Shown here piece by piece: positions 17,122 to 24,857 of a DNA stretch of 34,270 bases; position 1 is the stretch's first letter, and every line of letters begins with the position of its first letter. The translations under genes and the position numbers were made by a program. The DNA is from Eubacterium sp. CAG:248 (GTDB taxonomy: Bacteria; Bacillota; Clostridia; Lachnospirales; Lachnospiraceae), in the NCBI GenBank assembly GCA_000436475.1, contig FR886149.1:1-34270 (forward strand), read 5' to 3'. The notes beneath the pieces are model-generated. The model ran no database searches. It worked only from the letters and a program-made list of their open reading frames with translations, and was not told where the DNA came from.

Positions 17122-19750
17122 GCTGTTTTTCATTCTTTCCCATAAATCTGTTGACTGCCAAGGCCGCATCGCTAAGCCACTTCCATCCAGAATCTTTTTT
17201 ATTGGTAAATACTGTCTGTGCCGGTTCTCCATCTGCCCACAATCCATAACGTACACTATCCAAACCATAGAATTGTGGTCTGATATCATTAGCATAATCT
17301 GCTTTTATTATTGTCTCACCGATAAATATATCACTCGCTTCTTCAGAACCTGAATTATCATTTTTACTATAATTATCAGATTTTTCTGAAAGCTTATACT
17401 CCAATGTCCAGTCCGTATCCTCAGACACCGTATAAAAGCCCTTTTTCAGCCCGCTTATAACTGCTGTTTTCTGTACTACATCTCCATTAGCATCAAAGGA
17501 TACAGGTTGATAATACACTGCTATCAAGCCGTCCTTTACATCTTCCTTATATCCAAACTGTTCTATTTTAAACACAAATGTCTGGTTAGCTCTTATTATT
17601 CTGTTATCTGTATATTGGCTGTCTATACATTTTGTTATATCCAGCTGGCCTTTAACAACATGAATTGTATACAAGGCATGATCATAGCTGTCATTGTTTA
17701 TATCTTTTTCTTTGTTATAAAGTGTTTCATCAGCTATATAGCCCTTTGTATTTTTTGTGCAGCTGTCATTTTCACCAACCCTGCTAACACCATATTTAAC
17801 CTTTATTTTGTAAGATATATCATCATCAGGAGCTATACATGCTAATTCAGATTCATTTACAGGCTTATCATCCTTATACCATAATACAGTGAAATCCTCA
17901 CTTGAAAGATTTGTTCCATCTTCACTTATTGTACAGCCGTTTGTTTCAAGGATTTTATTTAGTATTTCTGATTTATCACCAGCTTCTTCTAAGCTGTCAC
18001 CATAAAATATTACATCCTCTGTATTCTTAATAAGCGGAAGTGTTCGTACATTAACTGCCGGCTTTGGAAATTCCTTGAACTTACCGTCAATTATCACTCC
18101 CGATTCTCCACCATTTGTCGTTACATTATTGCCACCTGCATAATGTGGGTCTGCCTTGACCTTGATAACTTTTTTCCAACCATATTTTTCATCGTCTGCA
18201 TCATTGCTGCCTGATGATATATCAGCATTGCTGCTAAGGCTTGTTACTGTCTGGTCAAGCCATTCTACATATATCATATTCTTTTCTTCATCATAACCTA
18301 TATTTCCACCTGATGCCGTATTCATACCTGCCTGTGAAATACACACATAGCCACTGTGATTCTTCGCATATTCAGCATCAGTTATCACTATATTTCCTTC
18401 ATCATCTATGATGTTAAATCTGTTATCTATATAATCCCTTACTGCAACATTAGTTATATCTTTAAGAATAACACCATCTGTATCCTTTAATGATGCTGTA
18501 AGTGAAATATCATATGTCCTGTCCTCCCAGTCATTAAGGGTTACTGTCTTATTCACATCATAATCATCTATGGTGATTATTCTTGCTGTGTCCGGTACTG
18601 TAAACTTCATATTGCAGTTTGAAAGATTACCACCTCTTTCCATATACAAAACTGTAATAATATGTTTTTTGTGCTGGTTAACCTCTGATTTATCATTTCC
18701 TGCTTTTACAAGTTCATCTGCAAGCGGACCTGTTTGCCATAAGTCTACATCGCCGCCACATTCACTATGGATACCTCCAAGATCTAAAACAAGCTCTCCA
18801 TCAAGAAACACCCACAAATCATCATCACCTGTGAACTTATACACAAGATCATCATCATAACCATTTAATGCAAACTCAACATCATAACGCATACCGAAAT
18901 AATAGTTGGTTCCTTTATTTCCATCTGCGCTGTTATAACCGCAGTCAGGAACATGTGATGATGAATCATTTAAAGGAAAAAAACTATCCCCCGCTTGTGT
19001 TTTATTACCCTTTGGAGATAATACGTAGTCTAATGTATATGTTGAACTTCTGTTTCCATTATCATCCTTTTTAAAAATCAACTTATAATCTTTTATAACT
19101 GTCTTTCCTGTTTTTGCCTCATCAGAAAATAGTCCCGGTTCATCAACATTGAATATGACCCTTCGGTAATCCTCTTTATCAAGCCCCTTTATGATGCCTT
19201 GTGAGGCATTGTAGTACTCTTTTTTTGTCCCATCAAAAGTTCCAGTAGTTTTATACTTTCCATCGTTATAATATATGCATGTATTAACATCCAGTCCATT
19301 TACATTGCATGAATATCTGTTTTTTTTGTAATTCTGTTTTTTTGTTCCTACAGTCAGCTTATCCCTGCCATCATTTGCATAGTTAGAAGCTGTATTTATA
19401 CTCTGACTGGCAAGCTCCTTAAATCCCGGTTTATATTTTGCTCCTCTATATGGAGCAACAACATAATCATAAAATGTACAATATCCTTCAAGAATATTGT
19501 TATCCTTTTCACCATCTTCATCAGCCACATCATTCCCCTCAGTAGCACTGGCACTGACTAATGCCTCACCATTATCACCAACTGCTTTGTTTTCTTTATT
19601 AGCTGTTTCTTCCTTTCTTACGTTATATAAAGCTGGTATTTCTGTTAACCCTGTTGTACACATAAGTGTAAGGATAATACCAGAAAACACTACAAACATA
19701 CTTATACATACCAGTATAACTGGCAGTTTCTTCTTTATCTTAACTGACAT
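17117..19750 (-). CDS. Large secreted fibro-slime domain protein
   Basis: An 877-residue exported protein. A basic N-terminus and one hydrophobic segment (about 8-35) form the signal or anchor. The middle carries the fibro-slime signature (TIGR02148-like): DDDLWVFLDGELVLDLGGIHS preceded by YYFGMRYDVEF and followed by a long beta-rich region. Near the C-terminus a prealbumin-like (Cna-B/SpaA type) domain is suggested by LDITKCID, AVISGLKKGFYTVSED. No LPXTG-type signal or C-terminal membrane segment is seen; the end is hydrophilic (NRFMGKNEKQQ). Start 19750 is chosen because AAGGAGAG lies 4-6 nt upstream; an ATG 39 nt earlier falls within the regulator gene. Fibro-slime domains occur in large surface adhesins of fibre-binding and gut Clostridia; here it probably acts as an adhesive matrix component. 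Confidence 0.82.
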   Translation of the reverse strand: MSVKIKKKLPVILVCISMFVVFSGIILTLMCTTGLTEIPALYNVRKEETANKENKAVGDNGEALVSASATEGNDVADEDGEKDNNILEGYCTFYDYVVAPYRGAKYKPGFKELASQSINTASNYANDGRDKLTVGTKKQNYKKNRYSCNVNGLDVNTCIYYNDGKYKTTGTFDGTKKEYYNASQGIIKGLDKEDYRRVIFNVDEPGLFSDEAKTGKTVIKDYKLIFKKDDNGNRSSTYTLDYVLSPKGNKTQAGDSFFPLNDSSSHVPDCGYNSADGNKGTNYYFGMRYDVEFALNGYDDDLVYKFTGDDDLWVFLDGELVLDLGGIHSECGGDVDLWQTGPLADELVKAGNDKSEVNQHKKHIITVLYMERGGNLSNCNMKFTVPDTARIITIDDYDVNKTVTLNDWEDRTYDISLTASLKDTDGVILKDITNVAVRDYIDNRFNIIDDEGNIVITDAEYAKNHSGYVCISQAGMNTASGGNIGYDEEKNMIYVEWLDQTVTSLSSNADISSGSNDADDEKYGWKKVIKVKADPHYAGGNNVTTNGGESGVIIDGKFKEFPKPAVNVRTLPLIKNTEDVIFYGDSLEEAGDKSEILNKILETNGCTISEDGTNLSSEDFTVLWYKDDKPVNESELACIAPDDDISYKIKVKYGVSRVGENDSCTKNTKGYIADETLYNKEKDINNDSYDHALYTIHVVKGQLDITKCIDSQYTDNRIIRANQTFVFKIEQFGYKEDVKDGLIAVYYQPVSFDANGDVVQKTAVISGLKKGFYTVSEDTDWTLEYKLSEKSDNYSKNDNSGSEEASDIFIGETIIKADYANDIRPQFYGLDSVRYGLWADGEPAQTVFTNKKDSGWKWLSDAALAVNRFMGKNEKQQ

Positions 19751-19775
19751 ATTCTCTCCTTTCAGATTAATATTT

Positions 19776-20888
19776 TTATTTTTCCACATCGCAGATAAGC
19801 TTCTTAAGCTTATACTCTGGAATTTCTTTCTGTTGTTTTTTACTGCAGTTATCTAATATACGTTTTACAATATCTCTTACATTATCCATACTGCAGTCTG
19901 AAAGCAGAATAATATAATGTGTTTTATCACAGGCAGCGACTATATCACTCTCTCTTAACGAATGTTTAAGTGTATATAAAAATGTTTCAGAGCTTTTATT
20001 AAAAACTACTGTATATGCACTGCTGTTATTTCTACGTATACGGCGTTTTTCTATTTCACAGTTTTTCATGAACTCTTCATAATCACACACTACTGCACCG
20101 CGTGAATATCTATGAATTATATTATCGTGATTTAAAGTAATTTCTTTATTAAGGTTACATATTTTTTCAGATGGCTTCACACACAGACGTTCTTTAAATA
20201 ACTGTTCAAGCTGCTTTAAATGTTTTTCTGCCTCAACCTGTCTATTCTGGCTTATAAGAGCCCTCATATAGTAATAATGCACATCCTCTGACAAATCATC
20301 TGTCATAAGTGCCCGACTGCACACTATTTCCATATTTTTATAATCATTACATGCATACAATGTCTCTGACAGTTTCACAACCTCATTTATATACATGGTA
20401 TGATAGTAAGCGTTAAGTGTAACAATCCAGTAACAGTCAGTATATTTTTCTAAAAATCTTTTCTTATAATATTTTAGGGCTTTTTTCTGATAATCTGTCT
20501 TTTCTGATACTGACTTTATTGTTTTTGCTTTTTCACACATGCATTCAAACTCCCATGCATCCGCATTTACTGATATATCCCTGTTCCAGCTATAATATCC
20601 ACGTCCGGTTTTTATGAATTCGATCTGTCCAAAATTCTTCTTTAATATGCTTCTTGCCCTATACACAAGATTTTTCAAAGCATTGGCAGGATTATCGCTT
20701 TCATCATCATTCCATAATGCATCTGATAATTCACCGACCGATATATTACTATTCCAGTGACTTATTATATAAGACAACAGCTTCGTTATTTTATCTGATT
20801 TTATTCTGCTATCATCAAGTATTATCCCGTTGTATGTCATACAAAAATCATCCAGAAACGTAACATATACTATTCCCTGCTCCTGCAA
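19776..20888 (-). CDS. BTAD (SARP-like) transcriptional regulator with degenerate GGDEF-like tail
   Basis: A 370-residue cytoplasmic regulator. Residues about 5-105 form an OmpR-type winged helix (KITKLLSYIISHWNSNISV, ALWNDDESDNPANALKNLVYRAR, FIKTGRGYYSWN). Residues about 110-255 form the bacterial transcriptional activation domain with TPR-like helices. The last 100 residues (LRESDIVAACDKTHYIILLSD...VKRIL) follow the GGDEF-fold pattern, but GGDEF is replaced by C-D-K-T-H-Y, so no cyclase activity is expected. The start is TTG with GGTGAAG 6 nt upstream; no in-frame ATG lies near. It is 13 nt after the wall-anchored TasA-like gene and 25 nt before the fibro-slime gene, so it is co-transcribed with its presumed targets. 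SARP family members bind direct repeats at 11-bp spacing, as found at 24724-24743. Confidence 0.85.
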   Translation of the reverse strand: MQEQGIVYVTFLDDFCMTYNGIILDDSRIKSDKITKLLSYIISHWNSNISVGELSDALWNDDESDNPANALKNLVYRARSILKKNFGQIEFIKTGRGYYSWNRDISVNADAWEFECMCEKAKTIKSVSEKTDYQKKALKYYKKRFLEKYTDCYWIVTLNAYYHTMYINEVVKLSETLYACNDYKNMEIVCSRALMTDDLSEDVHYYYMRALISQNRQVEAEKHLKQLEQLFKERLCVKPSEKICNLNKEITLNHDNIIHRYSRGAVVCDYEEFMKNCEIEKRRIRRNNSSAYTVVFNKSSETFLYTLKHSLRESDIVAACDKTHYIILLSDCSMDNVRDIVKRILDNCSKKQQKEIPEYKLKKLICDVEK

Positions 20889-20901
20889 TATACTTCACCA
20901 G

Positions 20902-22290
20902 CTATAATTCTTTTTTTGTAGTGTTATGCTTTTCTTTTCTTCTGCAATACAGACCGGCTAATGTTCCCAAAACCGCTGTTCCTGCTATAACTGCAAGCAC
21001 TCCATATAACATAAGTAAAGAGTTATCTCCTGTCATGACACTTGTTTTGGTTACAGCTGCATCACTGTTTGGCTGTGCGCTCACATTAATACGTATCCTT
21101 CCTTCTTTATTCATATAAGAATTATCCATAGTTTCTCCATCAAGTGTCACAACGATTCTTATATCCGCACTCTCTCCTCCTGAAAGTGTTGCAATATACT
21201 TATCCCCTATAAGAATATTTCCACTTAACGCACTATCTGTTTTCGTATTTCCTGTTGTATCCTGACTACCTATGATTCCGTCATATAGCAAAGAATATTC
21301 GTTATCTTTAACACTTTTATATATTTTTATGTTGTATATGCCTGCTTTACTGCCTTCATCTGCAATATTACTGATAAGCTCACTATTTATATAAAAATCC
21401 ATATTTTTATCTGAATTATTATATAAACTTATCTTTCCTTCTCTTGATTCTCCTGGTTCCATATCTTTAAAATCTGCATCTTTTTCGACTACACCAAACT
21501 TTACCGCACTGTTATCAAGAGTTATTGACGTAGCATTTTTTTCTGATGTCTTTACAGATGCATCTGCTGCCAAAGCTTTAGCACCTGGTGTTACCTTAGT
21601 TATATCATCTGTAATCTCATATTCTTCTCCAGATTCTGGATACTTTATATCCTGTATCATTCCGTCATCATCTATTTCTGCAAGTATTCCCCACTCATAC
21701 AACATGGCAGCTTTTGCAGCAACTGTCTGTATAGCATTGGCATCATAAGTAACCCTGGCAGACAAATCCCTGTATATATTAGTGTTACCATTAACTCCAA
21801 GAAGTACTGTATATGCATCCATAAAATCACTTGTACTCTCCCCAGGAGCTACTATTTTTTTATAATACAGGTAACCATCAGGGTCATCATCATTACCAGA
21901 CGGACTTACATATATCCAGTCATTGGTATTTACGTAATTTATTCCAATATAATCCTTATTAAGCTTCTGTCCTTCTCTTTCTGTAACTGCTTCTTTATTA
22001 TCAAGCCACTCTTTTTTCACCTTCACCCTTACATACTGTGGTCTGGCTCCTGTATTTTTTGCTGACACCTTCTGTATTACGCGCTGGTTAACCATTTCTG
22101 TATTTATCGCATTTTCATTGGAATTCCTATCAATATTGTCTTCATTAACGTTCAGACTCACCCCTATTGAAGATGTTAATATTGTTTTATCGGTGTGTGC
22201 TGCAGCCCTATATATAGCCATAGTCCCACCAGCGATAAAATCCGCTGAAAGAATTATTGCCGCTGCAGTGATTAACAGCTTTTTTCTCAT
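20902..22290 (-). CDS. SipW-type secreted TasA-like protein with wall-sorting-like tail
   Basis: A 462-residue exported protein. The signal (MRKKLL, hydrophobic core, GGTMAIYRA near residue 24) is of SipW type. The mature part has two beta-rich regions: an N-terminal one with QYVRVKVKKEW and DGYLYYKKIVAPGES, and a second from about residue 270 (VKFGVVEKDADFKDMEPGE, MDFYINSELIS) of the TasA/camelysin type. The C-terminus has V-M-T-G-D, then a 25-residue hydrophobic segment, then CRRKEKHNTTKKEL, the order of a sortase signal, with VMTGD as a variant of LPXTG. It would fix the fibre to the wall. Start 22290 is chosen because AGGAG lies 5 nt before; longer frames have no site and cross a hairpin. 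It is separated from the upstream paralogue by a 220-bp leader. Confidence 0.8.
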   Translation of the reverse strand: MRKKLLITAAAIILSADFIAGGTMAIYRAAAHTDKTILTSSIGVSLNVNEDNIDRNSNENAINTEMVNQRVIQKVSAKNTGARPQYVRVKVKKEWLDNKEAVTEREGQKLNKDYIGINYVNTNDWIYVSPSGNDDDPDGYLYYKKIVAPGESTSDFMDAYTVLLGVNGNTNIYRDLSARVTYDANAIQTVAAKAAMLYEWGILAEIDDDGMIQDIKYPESGEEYEITDDITKVTPGAKALAADASVKTSEKNATSITLDNSAVKFGVVEKDADFKDMEPGESREGKISLYNNSDKNMDFYINSELISNIADEGSKAGIYNIKIYKSVKDNEYSLLYDGIIGSQDTTGNTKTDSALSGNILIGDKYIATLSGGESADIRIVVTLDGETMDNSYMNKEGRIRINVSAQPNSDAAVTKTSVMTGDNSLLMLYGVLAVIAGTAVLGTLAGLYCRRKEKHNTTKKEL

Positions 22291-22370
22291 AACACTCCTC
22301 ATTTCTTGCGCTGCTTCTTTGCGCATCTCAAGTTTGTGTGAAGCACACATTTTTAACAGGTGTTTTACAT

Positions 22371-22403
22371 AAACGGGGCAAATTATGTAATTTGCCCCGT
22401 TTT
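22371..22403 (-). terminator. Strong hairpin in the leader of the wall-anchored protein
   Basis: AAACGGGGCAAATTA (22371-22385) and TAATTTGCCCCGTTT (22388-22402) form a perfect 15-bp inverted repeat with a 2-base centre. Read leftward it is followed by UUUAUGUAAAA, only a short U-run, so it is likely a partial terminator or a processing/stability structure rather than a full stop. It lies between the three proximal TasA-like genes and the rest of the locus. Confidence 0.6.
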
Positions 22404-22418
22404 CACACACTTTCTATT

Positions 22419-22472
22419 CTATGACTGACATGTTTTGTTTATGACATATTTTATATAACAGCTTTTTTCCAT
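22419..22472 (-). CDS. Possible 17-codon leader peptide
   Basis: Read leftward, AAGGAG and a 3-nt gap precede ATG (22472-22470). The frame reads M-E-K-S-C-Y-I-K-Y-V-I-N-K-T-C-Q-S and stops at TAG, 16 nt before the strong hairpin. The position between ribosome site and hairpin resembles a leader peptide of an attenuator. The short spacing and lack of any visible codon bias make this tentative. Confidence 0.25.
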   Translation of the reverse strand: MEKSCYIKYVINKTCQS

Positions 22473-22511
22473 TTACTCCTTACCGCTGTATACAAAATAA
22501 CATTTTGACAC

Positions 22512-23105
22512 TTACTTTATATCTGCATTACCCCAGCCTGTGATATTTCCATAAGCATCCTTTACCGGTGTAAAATTATCTGCCTGTATAAATTCTGCCC
22601 TTGCATCAATATTAAATGTTTTATCGGCCATTTCATTACCCCATTCAGCTGGTATTGTTACTTTAGTAAATACTTTTGATGATGTTTCTCCATCATTCTT
22701 GTTAGATAGTATATTTTGATAATAATAATATCCATCGTCTGACTTTACCCATCCTTTTTGGATATCAAGAGCTTCCTCAATATCTGCTGCCTGCTCATCT
22801 GTAAGTCCCTTGTAGTCTATTCTTACTCTGACATATGCATCCTCTGAATCAGACTTAAGGTTAACAGTCGGATCCTTTGACAACACATCACCCGGCTTTA
22901 CGTTACTATAATCCTTACCTGTTGTGTTATCATCTCTTTTATGTTCATCTGTTTCTGTAAGTGTTCCTGTTACATGACCCAGCGTTACTACGTTAGAACG
23001 TATATCCTTATCTGTAAAATATGCTAAAGTTCCACCAACTACCGATGTTATGCATAATGCTGAAGCAGTAAGACCTATTACAAGTTTTTTTCTATTCTTA
23101 AACAT
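22512..23105 (-). CDS. SipW-type secreted protein, TasA/camelysin-like
   Basis: A 197-residue exported protein. MFKNRKKL and a hydrophobic core lead to GGTLAYFTDKD, the classical SipW-type cleavage context of camelysin/TasA. The mature domain carries the motif shared by the three proximal paralogues, SKDPTVNLKSDSEDAYVRVRIDY, and ends with an ARAEFIQADNF strand like the others. The ATG at 23105 has GGAGGG, but 15 nt away. A GTG at 23141 in frame has no site and would place the ribosome site inside the gene, so the start is uncertain. It is the third gene of the locus, 62 nt after its neighbour. Confidence 0.8.
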   Translation of the reverse strand: MFKNRKKLVIGLTASALCITSVVGGTLAYFTDKDIRSNVVTLGHVTGTLTETDEHKRDDNTTGKDYSNVKPGDVLSKDPTVNLKSDSEDAYVRVRIDYKGLTDEQAADIEEALDIQKGWVKSDDGYYYYQNILSNKNDGETSSKVFTKVTIPAEWGNEMADKTFNIDARAEFIQADNFTPVKDAYGNITGWGNADIK

Positions 23106-23167
23106 ACTGATTCTTTTACACCCTCCTGCATTTTTTTTCACTATTTGATTTATATATTTACTCTATC

Positions 23168-23926
23168 TTAATCAGCTGTAAACTGTGAACCGGCTGCCGT
23201 CCTGCTGTTAACAAGCTTTACAAGCTCTGGCTGTGCTTCTTCATAATCTGCAAATGTTGATGCCTGGACAGCAAAACCTGTCACCTTGATGTTAAATGAT
23301 GGAAGTGTACCTGCATCTACTATATTTCCATCCTGGTCCTTGTAAATAACTGTTGGATCATATTCCTCGCTGTCAACATCAATAATCTCAAGCTTGTTAC
23401 CATCTGCATCACACTTATATACTGTCGTCGTCTTAGCAGCCGATGACCATTCCTCTGTTATTCCTGTGTATACTTCAACATTATTAAACAACGCTTCTGT
23501 AGCGGAATCTGCTTCTACTGCACTCTTATATACCCACATTTCACTTCCATCCTGGTTAACTGCTATCTTTTCCCAGTCATCTAAGTCAAAGTCAGTAACT
23601 GATGCATATTTTTCAAAAGCTTCTGCACTCATAAGACTGCCCTGTGCATCAGTATAATCAACCTTAATTGCCATATATACTGCCTGATCTGATTCATTCT
23701 TCATAACAGGATTCTTTCTTATAACATCACCAGGTGTATAGTTCTTTCCTGAATCAGTTGTCCATTCTGTCTCTGTAAGTGTTGTTGTTATATTCTTTCC
23801 TGATGTAAATGTATTTGTCTTAGTTTCTGTTACAGAATTAAGATAAGCAAGCGTTCCTCCAACTGCAAGACCTGCAGAAATAGCCATGGCTGCTGCTGTT
23901 GCTGTGATTTTTTTCATCTTATTCAT
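23168..23926 (-). CDS. SipW-type secreted protein, TasA/camelysin-like
   Basis: A 252-residue exported protein. Signal: MNKMKKITATAAAMAISAGLAV followed by GGTLAYLNSVTETKTNTF, the SipW type. The mature domain shows IRKNPVMKNESDQAVYMAIKVDY, aligned with KDPTV...YV...V.Y in its neighbours, a 35-residue insert (YKCDADGNK and acidic residues) absent from them, and the closing FNIKVTGFAVQAS strand. The ATG follows GGAGGG after 9 nt. It lies 23 nt after the first gene of the locus. Likely a fibre subunit; no protease motif (HExxH) is seen, so the camelysin protease label should not be carried over. Confidence 0.85.
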   Translation of the reverse strand: MNKMKKITATAAAMAISAGLAVGGTLAYLNSVTETKTNTFTSGKNITTTLTETEWTTDSGKNYTPGDVIRKNPVMKNESDQAVYMAIKVDYTDAQGSLMSAEAFEKYASVTDFDLDDWEKIAVNQDGSEMWVYKSAVEADSATEALFNNVEVYTGITEEWSSAAKTTTVYKCDADGNKLEIIDVDSEEYDPTVIYKDQDGNIVDAGTLPSFNIKVTGFAVQASTFADYEEAQPELVKLVNSRTAAGSQFTAD

Positions 23927-23949
23927 TGATATGATCCCTCCACATATAT

Positions 23950-24672
23950 TTAATAATCAGCTATACTGTTTATAAAACCCATCATTTCTGTTTTAGCACT
24001 ATCATATGTGATTCCATCTGCCTGGATAGCATATGCTGTTATTTTTATATTAAATTCAGGCAGCCTTTTTTTAACTTCATCCTGCTGTATATCTCTGCTA
24101 AGATATACTCTTGTAAACAATGGTTCTGTCATATTTTCTTTCTTAACAGTTGATGCAGCATCCTGGCTTAAGATATCCTTGTATATATATACCTTGCCTT
24201 TATCATCTGCAGCCATCCCTATATACTCCCATGCATAGGAATAATCTATTCCCTCACTGTTAATTTCATCCTGCTTATCTTTGTTAAGATAAAGCTTACC
24301 AAACTCTTCTCCCGTAAGTTCCTTGTTATCAGCACCATAATACTGCACCTTTAATGCCACATATGAGTCAACACTATCAGCCTGTAATGTAACTGTTGGA
24401 TCCTTGTCAATCTTCTGCCCAGGCACATATCCAAGCGCCTCTGAGCTGCCATGATCCTCCCACTGTGGTTCATCCAGTTTTATTCTTATATTCTTATCTG
24501 ACTGAAACACATTTGTTGCCGTAGGTGTAACTGTTTTTAAAACTGCATATGTTACAAATGCTCCTGTGAATATAAGACTTATAGCTGCACATAATATTAA
24601 TAACATACTGCGCGCCAGGCGCTTATTACCTGATGTCTTACTGATATGAAACCATCCTGGTTTTTCATTCAT
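23950..24672 (-). CDS. SipW-type secreted protein, TasA/camelysin-like (first gene of the locus)
   Basis: A 240-residue exported protein. A 20-residue cytoplasmic lead (MNEKPGWFHISKTSGNKRLA) precedes the hydrophobic core, and TGAFVTYAVLKTVTPTATNVF is the SipW-type junction. The domain has DKDPTVTLQADSVDSYVALKVQYYG and the closing FNIKITAYAIQADGI, both shared with the next two genes, so the three are a tandem paralogue family. The ATG follows GGAG after 8 nt. It is the first gene behind the 11-bp direct-repeat promoter. Function by analogy to TasA: structural subunit of an extracellular fibre. Confidence 0.85.
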   Translation of the reverse strand: MNEKPGWFHISKTSGNKRLARSMLLILCAAISLIFTGAFVTYAVLKTVTPTATNVFQSDKNIRIKLDEPQWEDHGSSEALGYVPGQKIDKDPTVTLQADSVDSYVALKVQYYGADNKELTGEEFGKLYLNKDKQDEINSEGIDYSYAWEYIGMAADDKGKVYIYKDILSQDAASTVKKENMTEPLFTRVYLSRDIQQDEVKKRLPEFNIKITAYAIQADGITYDSAKTEMMGFINSIADY

Positions 24673-24710
24673 CCACTAACTCCTTTCCTTTAATATATTC
24701 TACGGTAGCT

Positions 24711-24743
24711 ATTATGAATGGGAATGGTCACATGATGGTCACA
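24711..24743 (-). promoter_or_regulatory. SARP-type promoter: 11-bp-spaced direct repeats plus -10
   Basis: Read leftward, TGTGACCAT occurs twice (24743-24735 and 24732-24724), exactly 11 bp apart. Seven bases later comes CATAAT (24716-24711), a 5/6 match to -10. The place for a -35 reads ACCATC, with almost no match to TTGACA. SARP/BTAD activators are known to bind direct repeats with 11-bp period about 8 bp before the -10, replacing the -35. The regulator coded in the locus is the obvious candidate. Confidence 0.65.
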
Positions 24744-24786
24744 CGGCACAGCTTTTTTATTTTTTATCTGCAAAACAAAAAACACA

Positions 24787-24837
24787 TAAAAAGACCAGCT
24801 TATCTGTAACTTTACGTAACAAATAATCTGGTCTTTA
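24787..24837 (-). terminator. Terminator of the nuclease gene
   Basis: Read leftward, AAAGACCAG (24836-24828) pairs with CTGGTCTTT (24798-24790), with further pairing inside, and TTTTTATGTGTTTTTT follows. It insulates the SipW/TasA-like locus from the nuclease gene upstream. Confidence 0.8.
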
Positions 24838-24857
24838 CATTAATCTTTTATTATATT

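Noticed and set aside
22336..22348. GTGTG-AAG-CACAC mini-hairpin as a regulatory site
   Set aside because: A 5-bp stem in this AT-rich leader can arise by chance and has no supporting neighbour.
22291..22410. Longer start of the wall-anchored TasA-like protein
   Set aside because: The extension has no ribosome site and crosses the strong leader hairpin. AGGAG sits 5 nt before the ATG at 22290, in front of a proper signal peptide.
15766..24672. Calling the secreted proteins camelysin proteases (M73)
   Set aside because: No HExxH or other protease motif is visible. The similarity lies in the SipW-type signal and TasA-like beta domain, so a structural role is the safer call.
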